Program-made: the position numbers and the translations under genes
Shown here: positions 9,734-18,944 of the stretch, in pieces
Layout: each line of letters opens with the position of its first letter
Numbering within the stretch: position 1 is the stretch's first letter
The notes under the pieces: generated by a model
What the model saw: the letters and a program-made list of their open reading frames with translations, nothing else
What the model was told of the DNA's origin: nothing
The model's database searches: none
Source of the DNA: Oxynema aestuarii AP17
GTDB taxonomy: Bacteria; Cyanobacteriota; Cyanobacteriia; Cyanobacteriales; Laspinemataceae
Length of the DNA: 64,000 nucleotides
Direction: 5' to 3'
NCBI RefSeq assembly: GCF_012295525.1
Contig: NZ_CP051167.1
Span: forward strand, 4,571,501 to 4,635,500

Positions 9734-10503
9734 AAAGAGTTTTCGCCAATTTCCCAAGGTTAATACTTGATGGATGGCCAGTTAATTTTGGGGGATTGGC
9801 GAAACCAATTGAGGGTTGAATTTAAAGGAGATTAAGGGGAGAGGGGAAAAGAGGTGAAAAGAAGGGAAAAGATAGAAACGTGAATGGGTGAAGGGTTGGG
9901 GCGATCGCGTCTAAAACCCCAACTATCCAATCTAAAATCTAAAATCCCCAATCTAAAATCTAAAATCTAAAATCCCTAGAGCCATTGCCACAAACGCCAT
10001 TCCCCCTTATCCTTATTGAGTTGGGGAAAGGGGGAATCAAACCAACGAGGGAATGCGTCATTTCCCGAAGATAGAAGGGAAAGCGGATCGACTCCAGACT
10101 CGCCATTCTGTACGGTTGCAGCCGTTGGCGCGCCAAAGCGAGGCGGATTGGCGGCTCGTCGGGGAGAAATTGGACTGTATTGGAGTTGGACTGTATTGGA
10201 GTTGAGTTTTGGGGTTTTAACCCGTTTCGGTCAAGATCGTCGGCGAATAACTCGTCAGCGATCCGTCAACCTCATTGCCGTGGGGGGTAAAACCCCTAAC
10301 CGTGGTAAGCGATCGCGCCAAATTTATCTCCAGCAAGACCCGTGGGTGCGGTTTTATTGGCAAACTAACTTTAAATTAAGCGGTTCTAGCAGTACCATAC
10401 TTTTTCGGTTGGCTGCCACCGTCCGCGATCGCGCGGAATCGTGCTTAACTGTTTTTGCCTGACCTTGGCAGTGTCGTTAGAGTGCTCGTCAAACCAGAAA
10501 CTT
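9734..10503. other. Intergenic region with short tandem repeats, no convincing gene
   Basis: About 770 bp. At 9925-9975 there is a run of the heptamer CTAAAAT and close variants. At about 10169-10205 a 17-bp unit reading TTGGACTGTATTGGAG occurs twice. The open frame at 10016-10462 has unlike-protein composition and no ribosome site and is not called. The last part must hold the promoter of the TolC-family gene, but I see no clear -35/-10 pair. Confidence 0.5.
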
Positions 10504-12195
10504 ATGCGAACTTTTCGTCTTTTGATGGTTTTGGGAATGACCAGTGTTGTTTCCTTAAACCAGATGCGCCCGAGTTTATCCCAACCGCCGTCTCAGTTGC
10601 AACTCGAAGACGGCGAACTGTCTGACTCGGGGGTTCCCAGCGCCACTGTCGAATCGGATTCCCGAGAAGATGCACTCACGCCTTCGGTGGATAGCCAGAC
10701 GCAAGAGAGTGGGAACGGAACGGAAAATGCGATCGCCTCCCCAGGGAGGATCGATCCGTTTACCGACGCAGCGTCCACGGTTATCGGTCAATTTGCGCCG
10801 GGTGGGGCGACGGGAAGCCGGGAAGGTGCGCCCCCGGAATATCTCGATCCGAGTACCAATCCACTGTTGTATCCGACGGAAGCCGAGGAGGTGGAAATCG
10901 TCGGGACGCAACCGTTGACCTTAACGCAGGCGATCGAATTAGCGCGCCGAAACAATCCCGATTTACAAGAAGCCTTACTCAATTTCGAGCGATCGCAAGC
11001 CGCTTTGCGAGAAGCGCGGGCCGCACTCTATCCCAATTTACAACTGCGATCGAATTTAACCCATGCCGATTCGTCCCAAACGGAGTTGAGTAACGAACGC
11101 CAGCGCGATTTGTTCGGCGACAACGCCACCGAACAGGATGACAGTACGACCTCGCTGGAAGGCACCGTCGAACTGAGTTACAACCTCTACACCTCCGGGC
11201 AACGTCCGGCTCAAATTCGGGCGGCGGAAGAACGAGTGCGCCTCAACGAACTCGAACTCGAACGGATTGCGGCGCAGTTGCGTTTCGACGTGACCGATGC
11301 CTATTACAACCTGCAAGAAGCGGACGACGCAGTTCGCATTAACCGTTCGGCGGTAGACAGTTCCCAACAAAGTTTGCGCGACGCCGAAGCCAGAGAACGG
11401 GCCGGGGTGGGGACGCGCTTCGACGTGTTGCGCGCCCGGGTGCAGTTGGCGAATTCGGAACAGGATTTGACCCAATCGCTGTCCCAACAACGGATCCGAC
11501 GCCGGGAGTTAGCGCAAATTTTGAATATTACCCAGTCGGTGGACGTGTCGGCGGCGGATGAGGTGGAAATTGCAGGGCTGTGGGAGTTGTCGTTAGAGGA
11601 AAGTATTATCCAGGCGTTTCAAAATCGCGCCGAACTCGAACAGCAGTTAGTGCAACGGGAGATTAACGAACAGCAACGGCGCGCGGCCCTGGCGGCCCTC
11701 GGACCGCAAGTGAGTTTGTTTGCGAATTACAATGTCATCGATATTTTTGACGACGACCAGGGGTTGGCGGACGGTTATGCCCTCGGGGCGCGCTTGCAGT
11801 GGAATTTGTACGATGGGGGCGCGGCGAAAGCGCGGGCGGCCCAGGAAGAAAAGAATATCGAGATTGCGGAAAATCGGTTTACGTCCCAGCGCAATCAAAT
11901 TCGGACTCAGGTGGAGCAGGCGTATTATAATTTGCAGTCGAATTTTAGGAATATTCAAACGGCGAATATTGCGTTAGACCAGGCGAAAGAAAGTTTGCGG
12001 TTGGCCCGGTTGCGGTTTCAAGCGGGGGTGGGCACTCAAACGGAGGTACTCGATGCGGAAACGGAGTTAACGCGGGCGGAAAATAACCGCTTGCAGGCGA
12101 TCGTCCGCTATAACCGGGCGTTGGCGTCGATGCGGCGCTCGATTACGAATCTTGACGATCCCTATCGTAGCGATCGCCCTTCGGCGGAGCCTTAA
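10504..12195 (+). CDS. TolC-family outer-membrane efflux protein
   Basis: I prefer ATG 10504 over the upstream GTG 10441 because it gives a normal signal peptide (MRTFRLLMVLGMTSVVSL). The protein is then 563 residues. Residues about 20-130 are a disordered S/E/P-rich segment, typical of cyanobacterial homologues. Two outer-membrane-efflux repeats follow, the first starting PLTLTQAIELARRNNPDLQ and the second near LWELSLEESIIQAFQNRAEL. Long amphipathic helices such as RAAEERVRLNELELERIAAQ match the TolC periplasmic tunnel. Such trimeric channels serve type I secretion and RND or ABC efflux. No inner-membrane partner is adjacent. It could serve export of the giant RTX-type protein at 31.6-37.9 kb, but that is inference. 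Confidence 0.92.
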   Translation: MRTFRLLMVLGMTSVVSLNQMRPSLSQPPSQLQLEDGELSDSGVPSATVESDSREDALTPSVDSQTQESGNGTENAIASPGRIDPFTDAASTVIGQFAPGGATGSREGAPPEYLDPSTNPLLYPTEAEEVEIVGTQPLTLTQAIELARRNNPDLQEALLNFERSQAALREARAALYPNLQLRSNLTHADSSQTELSNERQRDLFGDNATEQDDSTTSLEGTVELSYNLYTSGQRPAQIRAAEERVRLNELELERIAAQLRFDVTDAYYNLQEADDAVRINRSAVDSSQQSLRDAEARERAGVGTRFDVLRARVQLANSEQDLTQSLSQQRIRRRELAQILNITQSVDVSAADEVEIAGLWELSLEESIIQAFQNRAELEQQLVQREINEQQRRAALAALGPQVSLFANYNVIDIFDDDQGLADGYALGARLQWNLYDGGAAKARAAQEEKNIEIAENRFTSQRNQIRTQVEQAYYNLQSNFRNIQTANIALDQAKESLRLARLRFQAGVGTQTEVLDAETELTRAENNRLQAIVRYNRALASMRRSITNLDDPYRSDRPSAEP

Positions 12196-12442
12196 GGGGA
12201 GCGATGGCGGGGGGATCGCGGCGGGATCGTTCAAAAATTGTAATTTTTCGTAATAAAATGCCTTTGGGGTAACATAAAACCCGACGGGCAACCTGCCACG
12301 GATTCCCTGGCGGCAGTTGTCGCGCGCGATCGCGGTGGGGATGGGGTGATACCGTTGCCGAGAACGAAACTGGGAAAGGGCGATCGCCCTCGTGCCGTTC
12401 GAGGGTCAATGACGAAGCAGTAAAAGGAATAGAGGAATCCCG

Positions 12443-12739
12443 ATGCCGAATATTAAATATGTCAATGAGGATAAAGAAATCGTCGTCGCCGACGGTGCTA
12501 ACCTGCGTTTAAAAACGCTGGAAAATAACATCGACCTGTATAAGTTTGTCGGTAAAATGATGAACTGCGGCGGCTACGGACAATGCGGCACCTGCGTGGT
12601 GGAAATTGTCGAAGGAATGGAGAATCTTTCGCCGCGCACTCCGGTGGAAAATCAGAAATTGAAGAAAAAGCCGGAAAACTACCGTTTGGCCTGTCAGACC
12701 TTAGTTAATGGCCCGGTGAGTGTCAAAACCAAGCCCTAA
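12443..12739 (+). CDS. Small 2Fe-2S ferredoxin-like protein
   Basis: 98 residues, cytoplasmic. The cluster loop [11 protein letters not shown] gives a CX5CX2C spacing, with the fourth ligand in RLACQT 32 residues later. This differs from the CX4CX2C loop of photosynthetic plant-type ferredoxins and resembles the CGGxGxCGxC loop of adrenodoxin-like, NqrF or RACo-type domains. It probably transfers electrons to an unknown partner. A Shine-Dalgarno-like AAAGGAATAGAGG lies just upstream of the ATG. psbM follows 144 bp downstream on the same strand, so the two may be co-transcribed or merely neighbours. The gene and cluster are confident; the partner is unknown. Confidence 0.9.
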   Translation: MPNIKYVNEDKEIVVADGANLRLKTLENNIDLYKFVGKMMNCGGYGQCGTCVVEIVEGMENLSPRTPVENQKLKKKPENYRLACQTLVNGPVSVKTKP

Positions 12740-12883
12740 GTAGTAGCGGCGAGTGGGCGATCGCGCTGCTTAGAAGTCGGTCGAGTGAGCCGGGGGCGAT
12801 CGCCGTTCCCGAGTCCGAACCCGGTCGCCAAAAGTGATATTCTAATCTTATTGATTTTGAAATTCAGATAGAAGCGGAGTTCT

Positions 12884-12991
12884 ATGGAAGTTAACGATCT
12901 AGGTTTTGTGGCTAGCATCCTTTTCGTGTTAGTTCCTGCGGTATTTTTGCTCATTTTGTACATCCAAACGGCTAGCCGACAAAGCAATTAA
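12884..12991 (+). CDS. psbM: Photosystem II reaction centre protein M
   Basis: A 35-residue protein starting [19 protein letters not shown] and ending in ASRQSN, with one transmembrane helix over most of its length. This matches PsbM, a small subunit at the dimer interface of photosystem II in the thylakoid membrane. The ATG at 12884 follows a GAAGCGGAG ribosome-site-like stretch. The gene is easily missed because of its size. A strong terminator hairpin lies about 70 bp downstream. Confidence 0.95.
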   Translation: MEVNDLGFVASILFVLVPAVFLLILYIQTASRQSN

Positions 12992-13059
12992 AGATCGGGG
13001 GAGGCGATCGCGTAGCGACTCCGTAGGAGGATCGCGCGATCGTTTATTCCGAGATTCCG

Positions 13060-13102
13060 AACGCTCCGGGTTTTTTACTATGGCCAACCCGGAGCGTTTG
13101 TT
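13060..13102 (+). terminator. psbM terminator: 13-bp perfect hairpin
   Basis: AACGCTCCGGGTT at 13060-13072 pairs perfectly with its inverse at 13086-13098. A T-rich stretch (TGTTGTTT) follows. It lies between psbM and the alcohol dehydrogenase gene and is symmetric enough to work on either strand. A REP-like remnant (GACTCCGTAGGAG) sits just before it at about 13018-13030. Confidence 0.65.
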
Positions 13103-13199
13103 GTTTGAAGTTTGAAGCTCCCGGCGAACTCCGAGGGGTCGTTGCGTGCGATCGAGAGTTGCCTAAAATAGTTACCTTAACCCCTAAGTATATTTCATC

Positions 13200-14207
13200 A
13201 TGACTACCGTTCGTGCTTATGCGGCCCGCGAACCCAAGGGCAAACTAGAACCGTTCGCTTACGAACTCGGACCGTTAGACCCGGAAGGGGTCGAGATCGA
13301 GGTCGAATATTGCGGGATCTGTCATAGCGATCTGAGTATGCTCAATAACGATTGGGGGATGACCGAATATCCCTTTGTTCCGGGACACGAGGTGGTGGGG
13401 AGAGTCGCGGCGATCGGGTCTCGAGTCACGACCTTGCAAGTCGGTCAACGAGTCGGTCTCGGTTGGTTTTCCCAATCGTGCCGCACGTGCGAATGGTGTA
13501 TCTCCGGAGAGCAAAACCTTTGTGCGAGTGCGGAAGGGACGATCGTGGGACGCCACGGCGGCTTTGCCGATCGCGTCCGGGCCCATCGAGATTGGGTTTT
13601 TCCCCTCCCCGAGGGTCTCGATCCCGAAACAAGCGGGCCGCTTTTTTGCGGGGGGATTACGGTTTTCAATCCGATCGTGCAATGTGGGGTCAAAGCCAGC
13701 GATCGCGTCGGTATTATCGGGATCGGGGGCTTGGGTCACATGGCGATCCAATTCTTTCGCGCCTGGGGATGTGACGTGACCGCCTTCTCCAGCAGCGCCG
13801 ATAAAGAAGCCGAAGCCCGGGAGATGGGAGCCAACCATTTCGTCAATTCCCGGGATCCCGAGGCGATCGCCGCCGTCGCCAACTCCTACGATTTGATTCT
13901 ATCTACGGTGAATGTAGATCTCGACTGGGCCGCCTATATCGACGCCTTGCGACCCAAGGGACGCCTGCATTTAGTCGGCGCCGTCTTAAATCCCCTGTCG
14001 ATTCCCGTATTCCCCCTGTTGGTCGGTCAAAAAAGCATTTCGTCGAGTCCCGTGGGCAATCCCCACAGCATCGCTCAAATGCTCGATATCGCCGCACGAC
14101 ACGCGGTGAATCCGATCGTGGAGATATTTCCGTTAGAACAAGTCAACGAGGCGATCGCCAAACTCGAAAAGGGACAACCCCGTTATCGTCTGGTCTTGAA
14201 ATGCTAA
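13200..14207 (+). CDS. Zinc-dependent alcohol dehydrogenase (cinnamyl-alcohol-dehydrogenase-like, MDR family)
   Basis: 335 residues. The catalytic-zinc region has CGICHSDLSML and GHEVVGRVAAIG. The structural zinc site is CRTCEWC...C with CX2CX2CX7C spacing. The nucleotide-binding Rossmann fold has GIGGLGHMAIQF. This architecture matches the NADP-dependent CAD/YahK branch of medium-chain dehydrogenases, which reduce aldehydes to alcohols in the cytoplasm. The natural substrate is not evident. It is a single-gene unit: a terminator precedes it and about 430 bp separate it from the next gene. Confidence 0.93.
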   Translation: MTTVRAYAAREPKGKLEPFAYELGPLDPEGVEIEVEYCGICHSDLSMLNNDWGMTEYPFVPGHEVVGRVAAIGSRVTTLQVGQRVGLGWFSQSCRTCEWCISGEQNLCASAEGTIVGRHGGFADRVRAHRDWVFPLPEGLDPETSGPLFCGGITVFNPIVQCGVKASDRVGIIGIGGLGHMAIQFFRAWGCDVTAFSSSADKEAEAREMGANHFVNSRDPEAIAAVANSYDLILSTVNVDLDWAAYIDALRPKGRLHLVGAVLNPLSIPVFPLLVGQKSISSSPVGNPHSIAQMLDIAARHAVNPIVEIFPLEQVNEAIAKLEKGQPRYRLVLKC

Positions 14208-14639
14208 CGCGCTGCGATCGATCGCGCCGATGTGAGAAGTCCGCGATCGCCCCACCGTCGATCCCGAACCGCATTGAATTCGAGCGCTCCTCCCCAAGGA
14301 TCGTTAGTTGGGGGGTATAATTTGGGTGTCCTTGACTCCGTGCAGGCAAAGGATCGCGGCTGGGCCGTCCGAGACGTTCGATCGACGTGGAGGAAACTCA
14401 GGACTACCGCAAGCAAAGCAGCATCCGAGGAAGTGACAACCGAGCTCAAGTCCATTCCGAAACAGGAGAGTGCGGCGATCGCCTCGCCGTCGGGAAGCGC
14501 GGGCGAATCGGCCAAAAACTCGGCCAGGTCAAACTTGCCCCTTCCACAACAGCGCGGACGACTCGCAAAGGTTTCAATTCCGAACGAGGGTCTGGCAACT
14601 TGTAATCTTAGTGGAATTATTTTTGACTGAGTACCGCTC
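14208..14639 (+). other. Intergenic region with a TATAAT box, probably a long leader
   Basis: A perfect -10 hexamer TATAAT lies at 14316-14321, with no convincing -35 box. If used, it would give a leader of about 310 nt before the gene at 14640. Several frames are open here (for example 14232-14630), but they lack ribosome sites and protein-like composition, so no gene is called. Confidence 0.35.
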
Positions 14640-15047
14640 GTGCCATCTGAAAAAGCCCAGAAGATCGATCTCAACAGTGACTACCCCTGTCCTTGCCGAC
14701 GGCGGGGGCGCTTGGTGCCGATTGCCCTGACCGAGGCTCTCGGCTGCGATCGCTGTCAGAATATTTTTGTGGTCGCTCAAAATGGTTACGCGATCGAACA
14801 GCTCCCCACGACCTCGCCGTACAAGCGATCGTGGCGCTGGAACGGCCATAACTGGTGTGTTGCCAACACCAGTTGGCGAGAAATGTACTTACCTGTGGCC
14901 CTGGTCATTGTCATCGTTCTCTTAATTGGCTGGTTGCCCTTCGCCCTGGGTCTTCCCCTCGGACCGAACATCATTCCCGGTGCAATTCTCGCGGTGCTGC
15001 TGGCAGCATTTCCAGCATTGATGGTTTGGCTGGCTTACAGGCGTTAG
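14640..15047 (+). CDS. Conserved-type zinc-ribbon membrane protein of unknown function
   Basis: 135 residues from a GTG start. The N-terminus has a possible zinc ribbon: YPCPCRRRG followed about 17 residues later by LGCDRCQN. After a tryptophan-rich segment (SWRWNGHNWCVANTSW) come two transmembrane helices (about 86-106 and 111-133), ending in YRR. It ends 4 bp before proA, so the two genes are almost certainly co-transcribed. I do not recognise a function. The metal-knuckle plus two-helix layout suggests a small membrane protein with its N-terminus in the cytoplasm. Confidence 0.8.
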   Translation: MPSEKAQKIDLNSDYPCPCRRRGRLVPIALTEALGCDRCQNIFVVAQNGYAIEQLPTTSPYKRSWRWNGHNWCVANTSWREMYLPVALVIVIVLLIGWLPFALGLPLGPNIIPGAILAVLLAAFPALMVWLAYRR

Positions 15048-15051
15048 GTTA

Positions 15052-16323
15052 ATGACAACTGATTCTGCATTTAATTCCGTTCCCGATGCCAAAGCGGTTG
15101 TAGACCGCGCTTACGAAGCATCGGTAGTCTTGGCGAAAACCAAAGGAGACGATCGCGCCCGCGCCTTGGAGGCGATGGCAGATGCCCTGCGAGAAGCCTC
15201 CGACGATATCCTCGAAGCCAATACCCTCGATTTAGAAGCCTCTCGGGAAATGGCGGTCCCCGAATTGATCCTCGAATGGCTCAAACTCACCCCCGAACGG
15301 ATCGGTTCGACGATCGCCATTTTAGAAAAGCTCGCCCAACTCCCAGACCCCCTGCGACAGGTGATGAACGCCACCTATCAAGTCGGACGGTCCCAGAGTT
15401 ACTCCCAATTGATGCCCTTGGGTACGATCGCCCTAGTTTACGAAGCCTTTCCCGATTTTGGCGCGATCGCTGCCGGATTGTGCGTCAAAACGGGCAACAC
15501 CTTGATCTTGCGCGGCGGAACCGAAGCCAGTCACTCCAACGCGGCGATCGCCCAAGCCTTGCAACGGGGGATCGAACAGAGCAATTTACCCCTCGGCACG
15601 ATCGAGCTGTTCCCCCCGGACGTCGGCGTTTCCACCCGCGACCTGATCCGTCAGGACAAATACATCAACCTCGTCATCCCCTACGGTCGCCCCAGTCTCG
15701 TCCAACAAGTGGTCCGCCAAGCGACGGCCCCGGTCCTCAAATCCGCCATGGGCAACTGTTACCTGTACTGGTCCCCCACGGGGAGCATGGATCTCGCCCG
15801 CGCCACGATCGTAGACAGTCACGCCAGCGAACCGGATCCGGTCAACGCGATCGAAAAAGTCCTGGTCAATGCCAAAGCCAAACCCTCATCCTTAAGTCTG
15901 TTGTGGAATAGCCTCAAAGAAAAAGGCTTTACCCTCAAAGGCGATCGCGAACTGGCGGACCAATTCCCCGAACTCGAAGCGGTCGAAGACGATGCCGAAT
16001 GGAATCGGGCCTATCTGACCAAAACCGTGGCCTTCAAAACCGTAGAAGACCTCGACGCGGCGATCGCCTGGATCGACCAACACAGTAGCGGTCACGCCGA
16101 CTGTATCGTGACCGAATCCTATCAAGAAAGCTGTCAGTTCGCCGTGGGCATCCACAGCGCCTCGATCTATATCAACACCTCCCCCCGCTTCCATCGCGCT
16201 CCCCCCCAAGGGGACGCCGTATTCCTGGGGATGTCCAACCAAAAAGGTCACCGTCGCGGTTCGATCGGTTTGGAAACCCTGACCACGACTAAACACGTGA
16301 TTCAAGGATGGGGGGAATTTTAA
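15052..16323 (+). CDS. proA: Glutamate-5-semialdehyde dehydrogenase (gamma-glutamyl phosphate reductase)
   Basis: 423 residues, normal length for ProA. It reduces gamma-glutamyl phosphate with NADPH to glutamate semialdehyde, the second step of proline synthesis, in the cytoplasm. Seen features are the N-terminal segment KGDDRARALEAMADALRE, the cofactor region GTIALVYEAFPDFGAIAAGLC, the segment LRGGTEASHSN, the catalytic cysteine in SAMGNCYLYW, and the C-terminal HRRGSIGLETLTTTKHVIQG. The GNCYLYW loop differs from the usual GVCHVY form and may mark a ProA subgroup. proB, for the preceding step, is not in the window. It follows the zinc-ribbon gene by 4 bp. Confidence 0.95.
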   Translation: MTTDSAFNSVPDAKAVVDRAYEASVVLAKTKGDDRARALEAMADALREASDDILEANTLDLEASREMAVPELILEWLKLTPERIGSTIAILEKLAQLPDPLRQVMNATYQVGRSQSYSQLMPLGTIALVYEAFPDFGAIAAGLCVKTGNTLILRGGTEASHSNAAIAQALQRGIEQSNLPLGTIELFPPDVGVSTRDLIRQDKYINLVIPYGRPSLVQQVVRQATAPVLKSAMGNCYLYWSPTGSMDLARATIVDSHASEPDPVNAIEKVLVNAKAKPSSLSLLWNSLKEKGFTLKGDRELADQFPELEAVEDDAEWNRAYLTKTVAFKTVEDLDAAIAWIDQHSSGHADCIVTESYQESCQFAVGIHSASIYINTSPRFHRAPPQGDAVFLGMSNQKGHRRGSIGLETLTTTKHVIQGWGEF

Positions 16324-16402
16324 TCGACGGGAGAGAATTTGGGCAACCTGTTCCCTAAAGCTGAACAATCAAAAGACCCTCGTAGTTTCTCGAACTTGCA
16401 AT

Positions 16403-17383
16403 ATGGATTCTGTTGTTGATTGGCCCGTCGAACCGATGTCCGGCGATCGCCCCGTGGCTGTCGAGATCTCCGGGTTGCAAAAAATCTACCGTACCGGGTT
16501 CTGGATGAACCAAACGGTCGAAACCCTCAAAGGCTGTAACCTCAAAGTCTATCGAGGGGAAACCTTCGGCTTACTCGGTCCCAACGGGGCCGGGAAAACG
16601 ACCTTATTAAAAATCCTACTCGGGATCGTCCGCCCGACCAAAGGGAAAGGACTGCTCCTCGGTCATCCGTTGGGCGATCGCGCCGTCCGAGCCCGTGTCG
16701 GCTACCTCCCAGAAAATCCCTACTTTTACGACACCCTCACCGGGTGGGAAATCCTGCAATTTAGCGCCAATTTATGCCAAATTTCGGCCTCGATCCAACG
16801 CCGTCGCATTCCCGAACTGCTCGATTTAGTCGGCTTGTCTAAAAAAGCCGCCCGAGATAAACCATTGCGTCAGTATTCTAAAGGAATGCTGCAACGGATC
16901 GGCATGGCCCAAGCCTTAATTAACGATCCCGAGGTCGTCTTTCTCGACGAACCGATGTCTGGACTCGACCCCCTCGGACGCTATCAAATCCGAGAAATCA
17001 TTCTCTCGTTGCGCGAACAAGGGAAAACGATCTTTTTTAACAGTCACATCCTCGCCGACGTCGAGAAGATCTGCGATCGCGTCGCCATTCTCGCACGGGG
17101 GCAGTTGATCTGCACCGGATCGTTAAAAGAACTCCTCGGAACGTCGGATAGTTATTTCGTCCAGGGACTCGGCGGCAATTTGGAAGTGTTAAAACAGTGG
17201 TTGCCCGATTTAGAATTAGACGGCGATCGCTGGCAAGGGTATCTCAAAGGCACCCCCCAAGATTTTCTCTCCAGTCTGCAACTGATGGGGGGTAAACTCC
17301 TGTCGATCGACCTCACCAGCGCCTCGTTAGAAGAGTTCTTCGTCGGTCAACTGCGCCAACAAGGCATCGAAACCAGCGAATAG
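16403..17383 (+). CDS. ABC transporter ATP-binding protein (ABC-2 / CcmA type)
   Basis: 326 residues with one nucleotide-binding domain: Walker A GPNGAGKTT, Q-loop region GYLPENPYFY, signature YSKGMLQRIG, Walker B VVFLDEPMSGLDPLG, and switch His in NSHILADVEKICD. A C-terminal extension of about 90 residues (GSLKELLG onward) is typical of ABC-2 exporters that move lipids, polysaccharides or drugs. No permease gene is adjacent, so its partner must be encoded elsewhere. It follows proA by 80 bp on the same strand and is tail-to-tail with the GH13 gene, only 10 bp apart. The substrate is unknown. Confidence 0.93.
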   Translation: MDSVVDWPVEPMSGDRPVAVEISGLQKIYRTGFWMNQTVETLKGCNLKVYRGETFGLLGPNGAGKTTLLKILLGIVRPTKGKGLLLGHPLGDRAVRARVGYLPENPYFYDTLTGWEILQFSANLCQISASIQRRRIPELLDLVGLSKKAARDKPLRQYSKGMLQRIGMAQALINDPEVVFLDEPMSGLDPLGRYQIREIILSLREQGKTIFFNSHILADVEKICDRVAILARGQLICTGSLKELLGTSDSYFVQGLGGNLEVLKQWLPDLELDGDRWQGYLKGTPQDFLSSLQLMGGKLLSIDLTSASLEEFFVGQLRQQGIETSE

Positions 17384-17393
17384 GTCAAAAAAG

Positions 17394-18845
17394 CTAGGAA
17401 ACCGCCCAAACCGCTCCCGATCGCCCGTCCAAGCTGACCGTCGCGCGGTCGCCGTCCCAGGCGATCGCCCCAGTTCCAAACACGCACTGACTCGGACGGG
17501 ACTGCAATCGACTCGCGGTTAAGCTCAATTGCGCCTTTTCCGTCCCCGCATTGACCGCCACGACCAGTTCCTCCCCGTCTAGCTGGCGTGCAAAGCTGTA
17601 AATCATCCCTTGCGCCTCTAATGGGAGATAGAGTCCGGTTCGCAATGCCGGATAGCGGTGGCGCAAAGCAATTAAGCGGCGGTGGTATTCTAAAACTTGG
17701 TTATCCCACTGTTCCGACGGCGGGAAACTGCGCCGACAGTCGGGATCGTCCGCCCCCGGAAGACCGATTTCGTCGCCGTAGTAGATACTCGGGGCTCCGG
17801 GGAAGGTAAATAAGAGTAAGGTGGCGAGTTCGACCGTGGGGCGATCGTCTTGGGCGCAAGTGTACAGCCGCGCCGTATCGTGAGAATCTAAGAGATTGAG
17901 TTGGGTCAGTTGAATGTCCCAGGGGTAGAGATCGAGTAATTGGGCGATGCGATCGCCGTATCCCGGGGCGTCTAAGGCGGGAAAGGGTTGATAGTCGCTG
18001 TGAGGGAAGTAATCGCGGACGATGCGATCGCCTGCAATAAAGGCGAGAGTCGGTTCGGTAAAACGGTAATTCATCACCCCGTCAAATTGGGTTCCGTCCA
18101 ACCACTCCCTGGCGTCTACCCAGACCTCTCCGACGATGTAGGCGTCCGGATTAATTTTTTTGACGCGATCGCGAAATTCCTGCCAAAATCCCGGCACTTT
18201 AATTTCAAAAGGAACGTCCAACCGCCAGCCGTCAATCCCAAATTCGAGCCAATATTCGGCAATTTCAAAAATGTATTCGCGCACTTCGGGATTTTCGTGA
18301 TTGAACTGCGGTAAAGCGCGATTTCCCGCCCAACCGACATAATTCGCGGGTTGACTGCCATCGTAAGCGGAAAGCGGCCAATCTTCAATCTTGAACCAAT
18401 CCAACCACGGCGAATACGGACCGTTTTCGAGGATGTCATTGAAGAAGAAAAAACCGCGACTGGCATGATTAAAAACGCCATCGAGAACGATTTTGAGATC
18501 TCGTTCGTGCGCCGCGTCGAGTAAGGCTTTAAAGGCGGCACTTCCGCCTAATAATGGATCGATTCGATAGTAGTCGTGGGTGTGGTAGCGATGATTGCAC
18601 GCCGACTGAAAAATCGGGGTAAAGTAAATGGCATTAATGCCCAAGTCTTGCAAGTAGTCGAGGCGGTCGAGAACCCCCCACAAGTCCCCGCCTTTATAGC
18701 CTTGTAAGGTCGGTTTTTCTTCCCAAGGTTCCCACGGGGCATTTTTCAATAACTTCCGGCGCCCGGGTTCGCTGCGGGCGAAGCGATCGGGGAAAATTTG
18801 GTAAAAAACTGCATGTTTTACCCAGTCCGGCGTCTGAATTTTCAT
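17394..18845 (-). CDS. GH13 alpha-amylase-family enzyme (neopullulanase/cyclomaltodextrinase-like)
   Basis: 483 residues. The first lines (HAVFYQIFPDRFARS) are typical of GH13 neopullulanase-like enzymes, but the N-terminal starch-binding domain of classical neopullulanases is absent. Conserved region I is DGVFNH; the catalytic triad is Asp210 (GWRLD), Glu240 (VGEVW) and Asp323 (LLDSHDTAR). It should hydrolyse alpha-1,4 or alpha-1,6 bonds of maltodextrins or glycogen breakdown products. No signal peptide is visible, so it is probably cytoplasmic and part of glycogen turnover with the GlgP encoded at 39.7 kb. An AAGAGGA stretch lies about 20 bp before the ATG. Confidence 0.93.
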   Translation of the reverse strand: MKIQTPDWVKHAVFYQIFPDRFARSEPGRRKLLKNAPWEPWEEKPTLQGYKGGDLWGVLDRLDYLQDLGINAIYFTPIFQSACNHRYHTHDYYRIDPLLGGSAAFKALLDAAHERDLKIVLDGVFNHASRGFFFFNDILENGPYSPWLDWFKIEDWPLSAYDGSQPANYVGWAGNRALPQFNHENPEVREYIFEIAEYWLEFGIDGWRLDVPFEIKVPGFWQEFRDRVKKINPDAYIVGEVWVDAREWLDGTQFDGVMNYRFTEPTLAFIAGDRIVRDYFPHSDYQPFPALDAPGYGDRIAQLLDLYPWDIQLTQLNLLDSHDTARLYTCAQDDRPTVELATLLLFTFPGAPSIYYGDEIGLPGADDPDCRRSFPPSEQWDNQVLEYHRRLIALRHRYPALRTGLYLPLEAQGMIYSFARQLDGEELVVAVNAGTEKAQLSLTASRLQSRPSQCVFGTGAIAWDGDRATVSLDGRSGAVWAVS

Positions 18846-18944
18846 GACTTACTCTGCGATGTCCTCTTGTTATAGTAACGAGGGCGGGGCGATCGTTCAA
18901 AATTCGCCAGAGCATTTACTTTTTTCGATCGAAGAGACTGGTTG

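Noticed and set aside
10016-10462. 148-codon open frame before the TolC-family gene
   Set aside because: No ribosome site, unlike-protein composition rich in R, S, W and G, and it overlaps tandem repeats and the next gene's leader.
14232-14630. 132-codon open frame before the zinc-ribbon gene
   Set aside because: Other frames are equally open, composition is low in hydrophobic residues, and it begins upstream of the TATAAT box.
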